A stretch of 64,000 nucleotides of DNA. Source: Planctomycetota bacterium. Its GTDB lineage: Bacteria > Planctomycetota > UBA1135 > GCA-002686595. Shown here piece by piece: positions 26,201 to 34,455 of the stretch; within the stretch, counting starts at the first letter, position 1, and every line of letters starts with the position of its first letter. The DNA is taken from positions 1-64,000 of the forward strand of contig JACKHS010000017.1 in assembly GCA_020638875.1 (NCBI GenBank), in the 5' to 3' direction. A model generated the notes under the pieces. That model worked only from the letters and a program-made list of their open reading frames with translations. It searched no databases and had not been told where the DNA came from. The translations under genes were made by a program, and so were the position numbers.

Positions 26201-26253
26201 GGGGCTCCAGCTCGAGCCCCCTGTCCATGGTCCGGGTCGCACGACCCGAGGAG
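26201..26253 (+). promoter_or_regulatory. Two hairpins and a Shine-Dalgarno site before the 26261 gene
   Basis: GGGGCTC-cagctc-GAGCCCC (26201-26220) is followed by CGGGTCG-ca-CGACCCG (26233-26248). The last base of the second stem begins GAGGAG (26248-26253), a good ribosome-binding site 7 bases before the ATG. Folding of the second stem would crowd the ribosome-binding site, so translation may be structure-controlled. Function is inference. Confidence 0.35.
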
Positions 26254-26260
26254 TCCTCCC

Positions 26261-27166
26261 ATGACGCGCTTCCACGCCCTCGCGAGCGGCCTCGCCGCGC
26301 TCGCCGCCTGCGTCACGCTCGCCGCTCCGGCCCGCGCCGCTTCCGAGCCGCCGGTGCGCTTCCACCTCGAGGCCGGCAGCAGCTACCAGTTCGGGTGCCT
26401 GCCGCCGTGCCTCTGCCCGATCTCCGCCCAGGACGCGATCGGCGGGCTCGTGCTCACGCGCGTCGTGCCCTCGCCGCTCGGCCAGGACACCTGGATGATC
26501 AGCGACGTCGAGCTGTTCCTCCTGCCGCCCGGCGGCGTCGGCGTGCCGACCTTCGTCACCGGCAGCGGCAGCTACGTGCGCAGCACGCAGGTCGGCGTGC
26601 TGAACCGCATGCAGCTCGACCTGTCGATCGGCGGCGGGCCCGTCGTGCACTACGACTCCGGCTGGGTGTTCGACTTCGGCCTGTTCCCGCACTTCGAGAT
26701 CTCTGTCGCCGAGAACGGCTTCCAGTGCCTCGACCAGGTCTTCACGCTGAACCTGGCGCCGGACCTCTACTCGAACTTCTGCCTCTCGACGCCGAACTCG
26801 ACCGGGTCGCGCGCGGTCATCACGATGTCGGGCTCGAGCAGTCTGACGGCGAACGACCTCGCGCTGCACGCCGGTCCGGTGCCGAGCGGTCAGCCGGGCC
26901 TCTTCTTCCTCGGCCCGCAGGCGACGCAGGTGCCCTTCGGCGACGGCTTCCGCTGCATCGGCACGACGCTGCTCACGCGCCTACCCGTGGTCGCGGCGAG
27001 CTCGCTCGGCGAGCTCGGCTACGCCTTCGACAACACCGCCACGCAGGCGAGCTCGTACCTCGTGCCCGGCGTGACGTGGGCCTTCCAGGGCTGGTTCCGC
27101 GATCCGGCGGCCGGCGGCTCGGGCTTCAACCTGAGCGACGCGGCGACGGTGCTGTTCGAGCTCTAG
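26261..27166 (+). CDS. Secreted protein with planctomycetal FGDG/FNLSD C-terminal module
   Basis: 301 residues with signal peptide MTRFHALASGLAALAACVTL ending near ARAAS. A Cys-containing segment (CLPPCLCP) follows. The C-terminal 120 residues match the last module of the large protein at 39822-42305: FCLSTPNSTGSRAVITMSGS, NDLALHAG, GQPGLFFLGP, FGDGFRCIGT and a final GWFRDPA...GSGFNLSDA. This module recurs at the ends of exported proteins in some Planctomycetota; its function is not known to me. The start is supported by the signal peptide and GAGGAG. Confidence 0.75.
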   Translation: MTRFHALASGLAALAACVTLAAPARAASEPPVRFHLEAGSSYQFGCLPPCLCPISAQDAIGGLVLTRVVPSPLGQDTWMISDVELFLLPPGGVGVPTFVTGSGSYVRSTQVGVLNRMQLDLSIGGGPVVHYDSGWVFDFGLFPHFEISVAENGFQCLDQVFTLNLAPDLYSNFCLSTPNSTGSRAVITMSGSSSLTANDLALHAGPVPSGQPGLFFLGPQATQVPFGDGFRCIGTTLLTRLPVVAASSLGELGYAFDNTATQASSYLVPGVTWAFQGWFRDPAAGGSGFNLSDAATVLFEL

Positions 27167-27243
27167 TCCGTCCGAGACAGTCTGCTAGCGGCGCTCGAGC
27201 GCCCGTGCGCGCGGTGGCGAGCTCGGCTCGGCGCCGCGCGCGC

Positions 27244-27609
27244 TTACTTCGGCAGGTCCCAACGGCGCTCGTCGTCGACCCAGATGCCGTCCGGCGCGAA
27301 GCGCACGCGCGCGCCGTCCGGGACGTCGAAGCGCGCGCCGCCGAGGCGGAAGCCGCCGGCCTCCACCTCGAACGCGAGGCCGTTCACCGTCTGCGTCTGA
27401 CGGTGCTCGGTGTTCGAGACGACGAGCTCCGACTGGTAGGACACGCCGTCGTCGAACTCGATCGCGAAGCCCGAGCCCTGCACGCTCGCGACGCCGTTGC
27501 TGATCACCACCTGGGGCGCTTCGGGTGCGGCGACGGGCTCGTCGCGGCAGGCGGGGAGGAGCGGGAGCGCGGCGAGCGCGAAGGCGAGGCGTGCGGTGGT
27601 GGAGCTCAT
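27244..27609 (-). CDS. Small lipoprotein, unknown function
   Basis: 121 residues. The signal peptide ends in a lipobox (LAALPLLPAC, Cys21). The mature part is a compact beta-rich domain with VVISNGVASVQGSGFAIEF, SELVVSNTEHRQTQTV and FAPDGIWVDDERRWDLP. No family is recognised. The ATG is preceded by TACACT at 6 bases, with no Shine-Dalgarno site, so the mRNA may be leaderless. It faces the 26261 gene convergently. Confidence 0.6.
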   Translation of the reverse strand: MSSTTARLAFALAALPLLPACRDEPVAAPEAPQVVISNGVASVQGSGFAIEFDDGVSYQSELVVSNTEHRQTQTVNGLAFEVEAGGFRLGGARFDVPDGARVRFAPDGIWVDDERRWDLPK

Positions 27610-27615
27610 GCGCGC

Positions 27616-27621
27616 AGTGTA
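27616..27621 (-). promoter_or_regulatory. Putative leaderless -10 hexamer (TACACT)
   Basis: On the minus strand TACACT plus 6 bases (gcgcgc) leads directly to the ATG at 27609. Confidence 0.45.
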
Positions 27622-27892
27622 GCCGCCCGACGAAGACGTCACCCGGCGCCAGGACGACGTCCTCCGCTCCGGTGCGGCGCCCGAGCGCCGCGCCGAAGGC
27701 ACCGCTCCGCCTGCGTCTGCGCACGCCACACCGACGCGGAGGCCGTGGCCCGGGCCGCCGCAGCCCTGCATCGACGGGCGGCGGACCGCCCGCCCGCGCG
27801 CGCCGGCGCGTGGTCGAGGTGAATGCCGCGCCGGGGAGCGGCGTAGGCGTGCGCGCGGCTTGGTAGACTGCCGCGACACGCTCCGCGCTCCG

Positions 27893-29401
27893 ATGGCCTC
27901 GTTCACGACCCCGCTCCGCCGGCTGCTCCTCGCGCTCGTCGCGTTCGCGTGCGTCGCGGGCGCGTCCGGCGCGACGCCGGGCGAGCCGCCGCGCCGCGCG
28001 CCCGGCGTGGTGCACCTCGCGATCGAAGGGCCGCTGGACGAGGGCACGCTCGGCCTCCTGCAGCGCGCGACGCGCCGCGTGCGCGACGAGGGGCACCGCT
28101 TGCTCGTCGTCGAGATCGACACGCCCGGCGGCGAGATCGGGCTGATGGTGCGCTTCGCGCGCCAGCTCCAGGCCGCGCGCCAGGACGGCGTGCGCACGGC
28201 CGCCTGGATCCACGGCGAGGCCAGCTCGGCCGGCGCGCTCGTCGCGCTCTCGTGCGATCGCATCTACCTGTCGAGCGGCGGCACGATGGGCTCGGCGACG
28301 CCCGTGACGCTCGTGCCGGGCGGCCTCGCGCCGGTGCCCGAGGAGGGCGGCGTGCGCGAGAAGCTCGACTCGCGCGTGCGCTCGGAGTTCCGCGCCGCGG
28401 CGCAGCAGGGCGGGCGCTCGGGCGCGCTGGCCGAGGCGATGGTCGACGCCGATCTCGTCGTGCGCCTCGCGGAGCTCGACGGCGAGGAGGTCGTGCTGGA
28501 CGAGAACGAGTGGTCCGACGCGCGCGTGCTCGGCAAGGACCCGCGCCTCGTGCGCACGCTCGCGGCGCAGGGCGAGCTCGTCAACCTGACCGCGCAGGAG
28601 GCCATCGCGCTCGGCATGGCCGACGGCGTGGCCGACGACCTGGCCGAGGTGCTGCTGCGCTCCGGGCTCCCGGCCGACACGCCGGTGACGTTCCTCGAGC
28701 GCTCGAACTCCGAGGACCTGCTCGCGCTGCTCGCGACGCTCACGCCGTTCCTGATCGGGCTCGGCCTGCTGTTCGGCTACGCGGAGCTCAAGACGCAGGG
28801 CTTCGGCGCCTTCGGCGTCGCCGCGCTGGCGTGCTTCACGCTCGTCTTCGCCGGCCGCTACCTGGTGGGCCTCGCCGACGTGCCGCACCTCGTGCTGCTC
28901 GTGCTGGGGCTCGCGCTCGTCGCGCTCGAGCTGTTCCTGCTGCCCGGCCACGTGTGGCCCGGCGTGCTCGGCGGGCTGCTGCTCGTCGGCGCGCTGCTGG
29001 CGATGGAGGTCGGCAGCGACTTCGACTGGAACCGGCCCTGGGACCGCAGCGTCGCCTGGGAGGCGGCCTTCCGCATGACGTGCATCGGCGCGGGCACGGC
29101 GCTCGCCGCGTGGATCCTCTCGGCCTACTTGCCCGACACGCCGCTCCTGCGGCGCATGGTGCAGGTGCCCGACGGCGCGGCCGTCGCGGCGACACCGGCG
29201 ACCGACGAGCTCGTCGGCACGTACGGCACGGCGCTGACCGACCTGCGCCCGGTCGGCAAGGTCGCGCTCGACGCGCGCGGCGACGCGGAGCTCGAAGCGC
29301 GCGCCGAGGGCGCGGCGCTCGACCGCGGCGCGCGCGTCGTCGTCGTGGCGACCGCCGGCGCGCGCCTCGTCGTCCAGGACGCCCGGGAGCTCCGCGCATG
29401 A
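27893..29401 (+). CDS. NfeD-family membrane protein with ClpP-type serine protease domain
   Basis: 502 residues. After a signal peptide, residues 35-230 form a ClpP/crotonase-like protease domain: VVEIDTPGGEIGLMVRFARQ and the serine motif GEASSAGALVALSCDRIYLS, then GTMGSATPV. About five transmembrane helices follow (first LLALLATLTPFLIGLGLLFG), then a C-terminal OB-like NfeD domain (LVGTYGTALTDLRPVGKVAL). This is the long NfeD (NfeD1b) architecture, which accompanies flotillins and stomatins in membrane quality control. Its stop overlaps the next ATG, and floA lies downstream. A TAGACT box at 27864-27869 may be its promoter. Confidence 0.88.
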   Translation: MASFTTPLRRLLLALVAFACVAGASGATPGEPPRRAPGVVHLAIEGPLDEGTLGLLQRATRRVRDEGHRLLVVEIDTPGGEIGLMVRFARQLQAARQDGVRTAAWIHGEASSAGALVALSCDRIYLSSGGTMGSATPVTLVPGGLAPVPEEGGVREKLDSRVRSEFRAAAQQGGRSGALAEAMVDADLVVRLAELDGEEVVLDENEWSDARVLGKDPRLVRTLAAQGELVNLTAQEAIALGMADGVADDLAEVLLRSGLPADTPVTFLERSNSEDLLALLATLTPFLIGLGLLFGYAELKTQGFGAFGVAALACFTLVFAGRYLVGLADVPHLVLLVLGLALVALELFLLPGHVWPGVLGGLLLVGALLAMEVGSDFDWNRPWDRSVAWEAAFRMTCIGAGTALAAWILSAYLPDTPLLRRMVQVPDGAAVAATPATDELVGTYGTALTDLRPVGKVALDARGDAELEARAEGAALDRGARVVVVATAGARLVVQDARELRA

Positions 29402-29886
29402 CCATCGCCCTGTTGCTGCTCGGTCTGGGCCTCGCGCTCATCGTCGCCGAGACGTTGATCCCGAGCTTCGGCGTGCTCGGCACGCTGGCCGCGCTGGCCA
29501 TCCTGGCCGGCGGCTACGTCGCCTTCCGCACCGACACGGACACGGGCGTCACCTACCTGATCCTGTCCGGCGTGCTGATCCCGCTCAGCGTGCTGGCCGG
29601 CTTCCGCGCGCTGCCCAGGAGCCCGCTCGCCAAGTTCCTGATGGCGAGCGGCCCCAGCTTCGAGGACGGCCGCGCCACCGACCTGCGCGACGACGCGCTG
29701 CTCGGCGTCGAGGGCGTCGTCGAGGCGCAGCTGCGTCCCGCGGGCGTCGCGCGCCTGGCCGGCCGGCGCGTCGACGTCGTCAGCCGCGGCGCGCTCGTGC
29801 CGGCCGGCACGCGCGTGCGCGTCGTCGAGGTCGCGGGCAACCGCGTCGTCGTCGCGCCGCTCTCCGAGGACCCTCCGCGGGCCTGA
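29398..29886 (+). CDS. Short NfeD-like protein
   Basis: 162 residues. Two or three N-terminal helices (IALLLLGLGLALIVAETLIP, LGTLAALAILAGGYVAF, ILSGVLIPLSVLAGF) are followed by an OB-like domain: LLGVEGVVEAQLRPAGVARL then GTRVRVVEVAGNRVVV. This is the short NfeD form without a protease domain, which usually pairs with flotillin and shapes its membrane domain. It overlaps the long NfeD gene by 4 bases and precedes floA by 38 bases, so all three are probably one operon. Confidence 0.82.
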   Translation: MTIALLLLGLGLALIVAETLIPSFGVLGTLAALAILAGGYVAFRTDTDTGVTYLILSGVLIPLSVLAGFRALPRSPLAKFLMASGPSFEDGRATDLRDDALLGVEGVVEAQLRPAGVARLAGRRVDVVSRGALVPAGTRVRVVEVAGNRVVVAPLSEDPPRA

Positions 29887-29924
29887 GCCCGCACCCGCCT
29901 CCCCGACTCGCAGCCCCCCTGACC

Positions 29925-30974
29925 ATGCACCTCTTCCTCGCCCTGGAGCTCGTCGAGATCGCCAAGAACGGCGCGATGGTGGTCGCCGCCATCTTCCTGC
30001 TGGTCTTCGCGATCGTCTTCTTCAAGTACGCGAAGCTCTACATGCGCAGCGTGCTGACCGGCGCGGGCATCGGGCTCTTCGACATGTTCGCGATGAGCCT
30101 GCGCAAGGTCGACCCGGAGGTCATCACCAACGCCAAGGTCATGCTCGTGCAAGCGCGCATCGAGGGCGTCGAGCGCCGCGACCTCGAGGCGCACCTGCTC
30201 GCCGGCGGCAACGTGCGGCGCGTCGTGCAGGCGATGATCTCGGCCAACCGCGCCGGGCTCGAGCTCGACTTCCGCACCGCCGCGGGCATCGACCTCGCCG
30301 GCCGCGACGTGCTCGAGGCCGTGACGACCTGCGTCACGCCCAAGGTGATCGACTGCCCCAACCCCGAGAGCGGCAAGACGACCATCGCGGCGGTGGCGAA
30401 GGACGGCATCCAGGTGCTCGCCAAGGCGCGCGTGACCGTGCGCACCAACATCTCGCGCCTGGTGGGCGGCGCCGGCGAGGAGACGATCATCGCGCGCGTC
30501 GGCGAGGGCATCGTCTCGACCATCGGCAGCAAGGACACGCACGCCGAAGTGCTCGAGAACCCCGATCACATCTCCAAGACCGTGCTCGCGCGCGGCCTCG
30601 ACGCGGGCACGGCCTTCGAGATCGTCTCGATCGACATCGCCGACGTGGACATCGGCCACAACATCGGCGCGCGGCTGCAGGCCGACCAGGCCGAGGCCGA
30701 CAAGCGCGTGGCGCAGGCGATGGCCGAGAAGCGCCGCGCGATGGCCGTCGCCGCCGAGCAGGAGTTCAAGGCCCACGTGCAGGAGAACCGCGCGAAGGTG
30801 GTGCTGGCCGAGGCCGAGGTGCCGCTCGCCACGGCCGAGGCGCTGCGCTCGGGCAACCTGGGCGTGATGGACCTCTACCGCCTGCGCAACATCGACGCCG
30901 ACACGACCATGCGCACGTCGATCGCGGGGGACGGCGGGGCCGGCTTGGACGAGGCACCGCGAGGGGAGGGCTGA
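29925..30974 (+). CDS. floA: Flotillin-like protein FloA
   Basis: 349 residues, close to the usual FloA length of about 330. A single N-terminal membrane hairpin (AAIFLLVFAIVFFKYAKLYM) precedes the SPFH-like domain: GAGIGLFDMFAMSLRKVDP, NAKVMLVQARIEG and GIDLAGRDVLEAV. The helical segment with QADQAEADKRVAQAMAEKRR closes the protein. FloA oligomerises at the membrane and organises ordered lipid microdomains. The preceding NfeD genes match the nfeD-floA operon known from Bacillus. The stop overlaps the next ATG as TGATG. Confidence 0.93.
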   Translation: MHLFLALELVEIAKNGAMVVAAIFLLVFAIVFFKYAKLYMRSVLTGAGIGLFDMFAMSLRKVDPEVITNAKVMLVQARIEGVERRDLEAHLLAGGNVRRVVQAMISANRAGLELDFRTAAGIDLAGRDVLEAVTTCVTPKVIDCPNPESGKTTIAAVAKDGIQVLAKARVTVRTNISRLVGGAGEETIIARVGEGIVSTIGSKDTHAEVLENPDHISKTVLARGLDAGTAFEIVSIDIADVDIGHNIGARLQADQAEADKRVAQAMAEKRRAMAVAAEQEFKAHVQENRAKVVLAEAEVPLATAEALRSGNLGVMDLYRLRNIDADTTMRTSIAGDGGAGLDEAPRGEG

Positions 30975-31605
30975 TGCCGCTGCTCCCGCCGTTGGCGGAG
31001 GCGGGCGACCTCGTCGAGCTGGCCTTCGTCGTCCTGGCGCTCCTGTTCAGCGGGGTCGGCGCCGTGATCAAGCGTCACCGCGAGACCGCGCAGGAGCAGC
31101 GCCGCGGCGAGCGTCGCGAGCGCCGCGCCGCGCGGCCGGCCGAGCCGCGCCCGGTCGCGCCAGGCCCGACCTCGACGAGCTGCTCGCGCGCGCGACGCGC
31201 AAGCTCCAGGAGCACGCCCGCGGCGCCGCGCCTCGCCGCGCGTCGGCCCCGCCCACGCCTGCGGCGCCGGACGAGGCGCCGTCGCGCCCACCTCCGACGT
31301 CGCCACGTGGCGCGAGTTCCACGAGGCGGGGAGCGCGCCGATCGGGCTCGACCTCGCGCAGGTCGAGGCCGCCCTGCCGTCCGTGCACGAGGAGGCCTTC
31401 GAGAGCCACGCGTCCGACGCCGAGACCGCCGCGCCGGCGACCGCCGCGCTCGCGACGCGCGAGCGCCGCGCCCGTGCGCTGCGCGCGGTCGGCCCCGGAG
31501 GCGCGGCGCCGCCGGAGCGCCCTGCGCCGCGCCGTGGTCCTGGCCGAGGTGCTCGGCGCGCCCGTGGCCCTGCGCGACGACTCCCTGAGGCGCCCGCGCC
31601 CCTGA
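30974..31605 (+). CDS. Small membrane-anchored protein downstream of floA, frameshifted
   Basis: The ATG overlaps the floA stop (TGATG). The first part has one transmembrane helix (ELAFVVLALLFSGVGAVI) and a basic Arg/Glu-rich tail. Coding then continues in other frames: DLDELLARATRKLQEHARG, then DVATWREFHEAGSAPIGLD and EAALPSVHEEAFESH, and lastly ALRRAVVLAEVLGAPVALR before the stop at 31603-31605. About three one-base shifts in GC-rich tracts are needed. The position recalls the third gene of the Bacillus yqeZ-floA-yqfB operon, but I see no sequence match. The function is unknown. Confidence 0.5.
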
Positions 31606-31620
31606 CCCCGCCGCCCCCGC

Positions 31621-32133
31621 ATGAGCTCTCGCCCCCGCTACTGGCTGATCAAGTCCGAGCCCGCCGTCTTCTCCTGGGACGACCTGTGGTCCGCGCCCGG
31701 CCGCCGCACGCACTGGGACGGCATCCGCAACTACCAGGCGCGCAACTTCATCCGCGACGACGTGAAGCGCGGCGACCTCGTGCTGTTCTACCACTCGAAC
31801 GCCAGCCCGCCGGCCGCGGTGGGGGTGGCGGAGGTCGTGCGCGAGGCCTACCCCGACCCGACGCAGTTCGACCCCGCCGACGACCACCACGACCCCGGCA
31901 GCGACCCCGCCGACCCGCGCTGGCTGATGTTCGACGTGGCGGCGCGTCGGCGCCTGCCGCAGCCGGTCTCGCTGAGCGCCCTGAAGGCCGAGCCGGCCCT
32001 CGCCGCGATGCTGGTGGTCCAGCGCGGCCAGCGGCTGTCGATCCAGCCCGTGACGCCCGCCGAGTGGGAAGCGGTGCTGGCCCTGGGCGGCCTGGAGCCC
32101 GCCGGCGCGGCCCCGTCCAAGAAGCGGAAGTGA
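31621..32133 (+). CDS. EVE-domain protein
   Basis: 170 residues covering a full EVE (PUA-like) domain: YWLIKSEPAVFSWDDL, THWDGIRNYQARNFIRDDVK, KRGDLVLFYHSNASPPAAVG, then a central AYPDPTQFDP and RWLMFDVAARRRLPQPVSL. EVE proteins of the THYN1/YcaQ-neighbour type bind modified bases or RNA and are often linked to defence or RNA modification. No restriction or methyltransferase gene is adjacent here. The C-terminus is a short basic tail (KKRK). Confidence 0.88.
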   Translation: MSSRPRYWLIKSEPAVFSWDDLWSAPGRRTHWDGIRNYQARNFIRDDVKRGDLVLFYHSNASPPAAVGVAEVVREAYPDPTQFDPADDHHDPGSDPADPRWLMFDVAARRRLPQPVSLSALKAEPALAAMLVVQRGQRLSIQPVTPAEWEAVLALGGLEPAGAAPSKKRK

Positions 32134-32189
32134 CTTCCAGATAGCGGTTTAGGGGTGGCTGCCGCGCCTCGGCCGGGGTTGCCCCTGAT

Positions 32190-32209
32190 CCGGGAAACCC
32201 GCTTCCCGG
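32190..32209. terminator. Hairpin after the EVE gene
   Basis: CCGGGAA-acccgc-TTCCCGG, a perfect 7-bp stem 57 bases past the EVE stop, followed by CCCTTTGG. It probably ends the upstream transcript. The rest of 32134-32375 shows no gene and would be the leader of the histone-like gene. Confidence 0.4.
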
Positions 32210-32375
32210 CCCTTTGGGGCGGGGGCCACCTTGATCGAAGCTGGACTTTGTGGCTAATGGAGCGCTCCAGGGGGGTCCCGGCGGGGCTACCGGCGCCTCC
32301 GAGATCACCTCCCGAGCCCCACCTAGCCGGCCGTCTTCACCCGAGGCCCCTGAACCAAGAGGCGCAGTACACCCC

Positions 32376-32558
32376 ATGAGCGAGAACTTCGAGAAGCTCA
32401 CCGCGATCATCGAGAGCACCCGCGAGGACGTCGAGAAGGCGGAGGCCGGCAACAAGGCCGCCACCTCGCGCGTCCGCAAGGCGATGCAGGACATCAAGGC
32501 CGTCGCCCAGGACATCCGCAAGGAGATGCTCGAGCTGCGCGACGCCGGCGGCAAGTAA
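32376..32558 (+). CDS. Histone H1-like (Hc1-type) DNA-binding protein
   Basis: 60 residues. The sequence FEKLTAIIESTREDVEKAEA, then GNKAATSRVRKAMQDIKAV and KEMLELRD, follows the conserved N-terminal part of the chlamydial/planctomycetal Hc1 histone family, whose mark is 'KA..GNKAAA.RVR'. The Lys/Ala-rich tail of Chlamydia Hc1 is absent, so this is a core-only form. Such proteins bind DNA without sequence specificity and may compact the nucleoid. The gene has its own terminator, so it is probably monocistronic. Confidence 0.85.
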   Translation: MSENFEKLTAIIESTREDVEKAEAGNKAATSRVRKAMQDIKAVAQDIRKEMLELRDAGGK

Positions 32559-32582
32559 CCGCTCCGCGCTCCCACGGAACAC

Positions 32583-32617
32583 CACCGCCTCGGGCCGACG
32601 CCGGAGGCGGTGTTGTT
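32583..32617 (+). terminator. Rho-independent terminator of histone-like gene
   Basis: CACCGCCTC-(12 bases)-GAGGCGGTG is a perfect 9-bp stem followed by TTGTTCGTTT, 24 bases past the stop. It is the only terminator in the window with a T-rich tail. Confidence 0.75.
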
Positions 32618-32669
32618 CGTTTCCGGGGCCGCCGCGGCCCCGCTCCCGCACACCGACCCACCGCACGCC

Positions 32670-33266
32670 ATGCTCGCTCGACCCGACCGTCGCACGCTCC
32701 TCGCGCTCGCCCTCGCGCTGTTCGGCGCCGCCTGCGCGCGCCTCGAGGCGCAGGACGCGCCGCCGCCGCCGCCCGCGCCCGCCGTCGTGCGCCCCGTGAC
32801 CGTGTTCCTCGTGCGCCACGCCGAGAAGGCCGACGAGCCCGGGTCCGACCCCGGCCTGTCGCCCGCCGGCGAGGCGCGCGCCGCGGAGCTCGCGCGCGTG
32901 CTCGACGAGGCGGGCGTCACGCACCTGTTCGCCACGCCCTACGAGCGCACCCGCCGGACGCTCGCGCCGCTGGCGCGCGCGCGCGGCCTCGAGGTCGCCG
33001 ACTACGACCCGCGCGACCTCGACGCGCTCGCGCTGCGCCTCGCCGCGCTGCCGCCGCACGCCTGCGCGGTGGTCGCCGGGCACTCGAACACCACGCCGGC
33101 GCTCTTCGAGCGGCTGGGCGGCGCACCGGCGGAGCTCGTCGAGGTGCGCGGCACGCGCATGCTCGACGAGGCCGTGTACGACCGGCTCTACGTCGCCGTG
33201 ATCGAGGCCGACGCGGCCGGCGGGCTGCGCACGCACGCGGCGCACGAGCTGCGCTACGGCGACTGA
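32670..33266 (+). CDS. Exported histidine-phosphatase-family protein
   Basis: 198 residues. Residues 1-24 form a signal peptide with a possible lipobox (ALALFGAACA). The phosphohistidine motif is VFLVRHAEKADEPG, followed by LSPAGEARAAELARVL, LFATPYERTRRTLAPLA and the second catalytic His in VVAGHSNTTPALFERLG. This is the short SixA/phosphoglycerate-mutase-like branch. The export signal argues for a phosphatase acting outside the cytoplasm. It converges on mqnD with only 4 bases between the stops and no visible terminator. Confidence 0.85.
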   Translation: MLARPDRRTLLALALALFGAACARLEAQDAPPPPPAPAVVRPVTVFLVRHAEKADEPGSDPGLSPAGEARAAELARVLDEAGVTHLFATPYERTRRTLAPLARARGLEVADYDPRDLDALALRLAALPPHACAVVAGHSNTTPALFERLGGAPAELVEVRGTRMLDEAVYDRLYVAVIEADAAGGLRTHAAHELRYGD

Positions 33267-33270
33267 GGTC

Positions 33271-34455
33271 TCAGCGCGGCGGCGCGCCCGCGCCCGCGGG
33301 CCGCGCCAGGTCCGGCACGGCGCCGCCGCGCACCGGCCAGTGGGCCAGCGCGTCGGTCTCCTCCAGCGCGCGGTAGACGTGCGGGAAGAGCGCGCCGGCG
33401 CGCGAGGGCTCGTAGCGCAGCTCGGCCTCGACGCGCGCGGGGTCCAGCTCGAGCAGCCAGAGCTCGTCGCGCGGGTCGAAGTGCGCCGCGAGCGTGCCGG
33501 CGAGCTGGGACGCGAAGGAGAGGTGCACGAAGCCCTCGGCGGCGAGCGACGGCGGCCGCCAGGGCGCGCCCGCGGCGCGCGCGCGCCACGCCGCCGCGGG
33601 GGCGAGGTGGAAGAGCCGCGGCGGCGCGAAGACCTCGAGATCGGCCGCCTCGGGGGCCAGGAGCCCCGCGCGCCGCGCCTCGCGCGACAGCGCCGCCAGC
33701 GCCGCGCGGCCCGCGTCGCCCAGCCGGCGCGTGGAAGCGTTCACGTAGAGCTCGACGTGCTGGTCGAGCACCGCGTCGCTGGCCTCCTGGGCGTAGCGCC
33801 GCATCGTCGCGCGCGCGTCGTCGGGGTGCGCGCGGGCGTGGTCGATCGAGCGGCCGATGGCGAGCTCGAGCGCGGCCGTCACGTCGTCGCCGAGCGCGCG
33901 GCGCGCGACGATGCCGCCCAGCGGCAGCGGGCTCGCCGTGCGGCGCTCCCACGTCTCGCCGAGGTCCTCGAGCTTCACGAGCCCGCGCGCGGCGTAGGTG
34001 AAGCGGCCCTCGTGGATGCACACGCCGACGTCCGCGCGGCCGGCCTCGAGCGCGGGCAGGATGTCGGAGAAGACCACCTGCTCGGGCGCGGGCGCCGCGG
34101 GGTGGAACAGGCGGTAGAGCAGGTACGCGGTCGTGCCGGCGCCCGGCGCCAGCACGCGCGCGCCGGCGAGGTCCGCGCGCGGCTCGCGGGCGAGCAGCAG
34201 CGGGCCGTTGCCGAAGCCCAGCGCCGCGCCCGCGCGCAGCACGCGCACCTCGGCGCCGAGCTCGAGCGCGCGCGCGAAGCTGACCTTGGCGACGTCGAGC
34301 GCGCCGCGCGCGAGCGCGAGGTTGAGCTCCTCGACGTCGGCCAGCGTGACGTCGAGCGCGAGGCCCGGCGTCTCCACCGCGCCGGTCAGGAGGCCGTGGA
34401 ACGCGAAGGTGTCGTTGGGGCAGGTTGAGATGCCCAGCGCGAGCCGCGTCGTCAC
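33271..34455 (-). CDS. mqnD: 1,4-dihydroxy-6-naphthoate synthase MqnD fused to a C-terminal DUF952 domain
   Basis: 394 residues. The first 280 are MqnD: ALGISTCPNDTFAFHGLLTG, LDVAKVSFARAL, GFGNGPLLLAREP, VLAPGAGTTAYLL and VGVCIHEGRFTYAARGLVKL with the catalytic His. MqnD converts cyclic de-hypoxanthinylfutalosine to 1,4-dihydroxy-6-naphthoate in the futalosine route to menaquinone. From about residue 288 a second domain begins: LFHLAPAAAWRARA, then AEGFVHLSFASQLAGT, DELWLLELDP and FPHVYRALEETDALAHWPV, which matches DUF952. The GTG start overlaps the mqnB stop (GTGA). No frame break separates the domains. Confidence 0.9.
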   Translation of the reverse strand: MTTRLALGISTCPNDTFAFHGLLTGAVETPGLALDVTLADVEELNLALARGALDVAKVSFARALELGAEVRVLRAGAALGFGNGPLLLAREPRADLAGARVLAPGAGTTAYLLYRLFHPAAPAPEQVVFSDILPALEAGRADVGVCIHEGRFTYAARGLVKLEDLGETWERRTASPLPLGGIVARRALGDDVTAALELAIGRSIDHARAHPDDARATMRRYAQEASDAVLDQHVELYVNASTRRLGDAGRAALAALSREARRAGLLAPEAADLEVFAPPRLFHLAPAAAWRARAAGAPWRPPSLAAEGFVHLSFASQLAGTLAAHFDPRDELWLLELDPARVEAELRYEPSRAGALFPHVYRALEETDALAHWPVRGGAVPDLARPAGAGAPPR

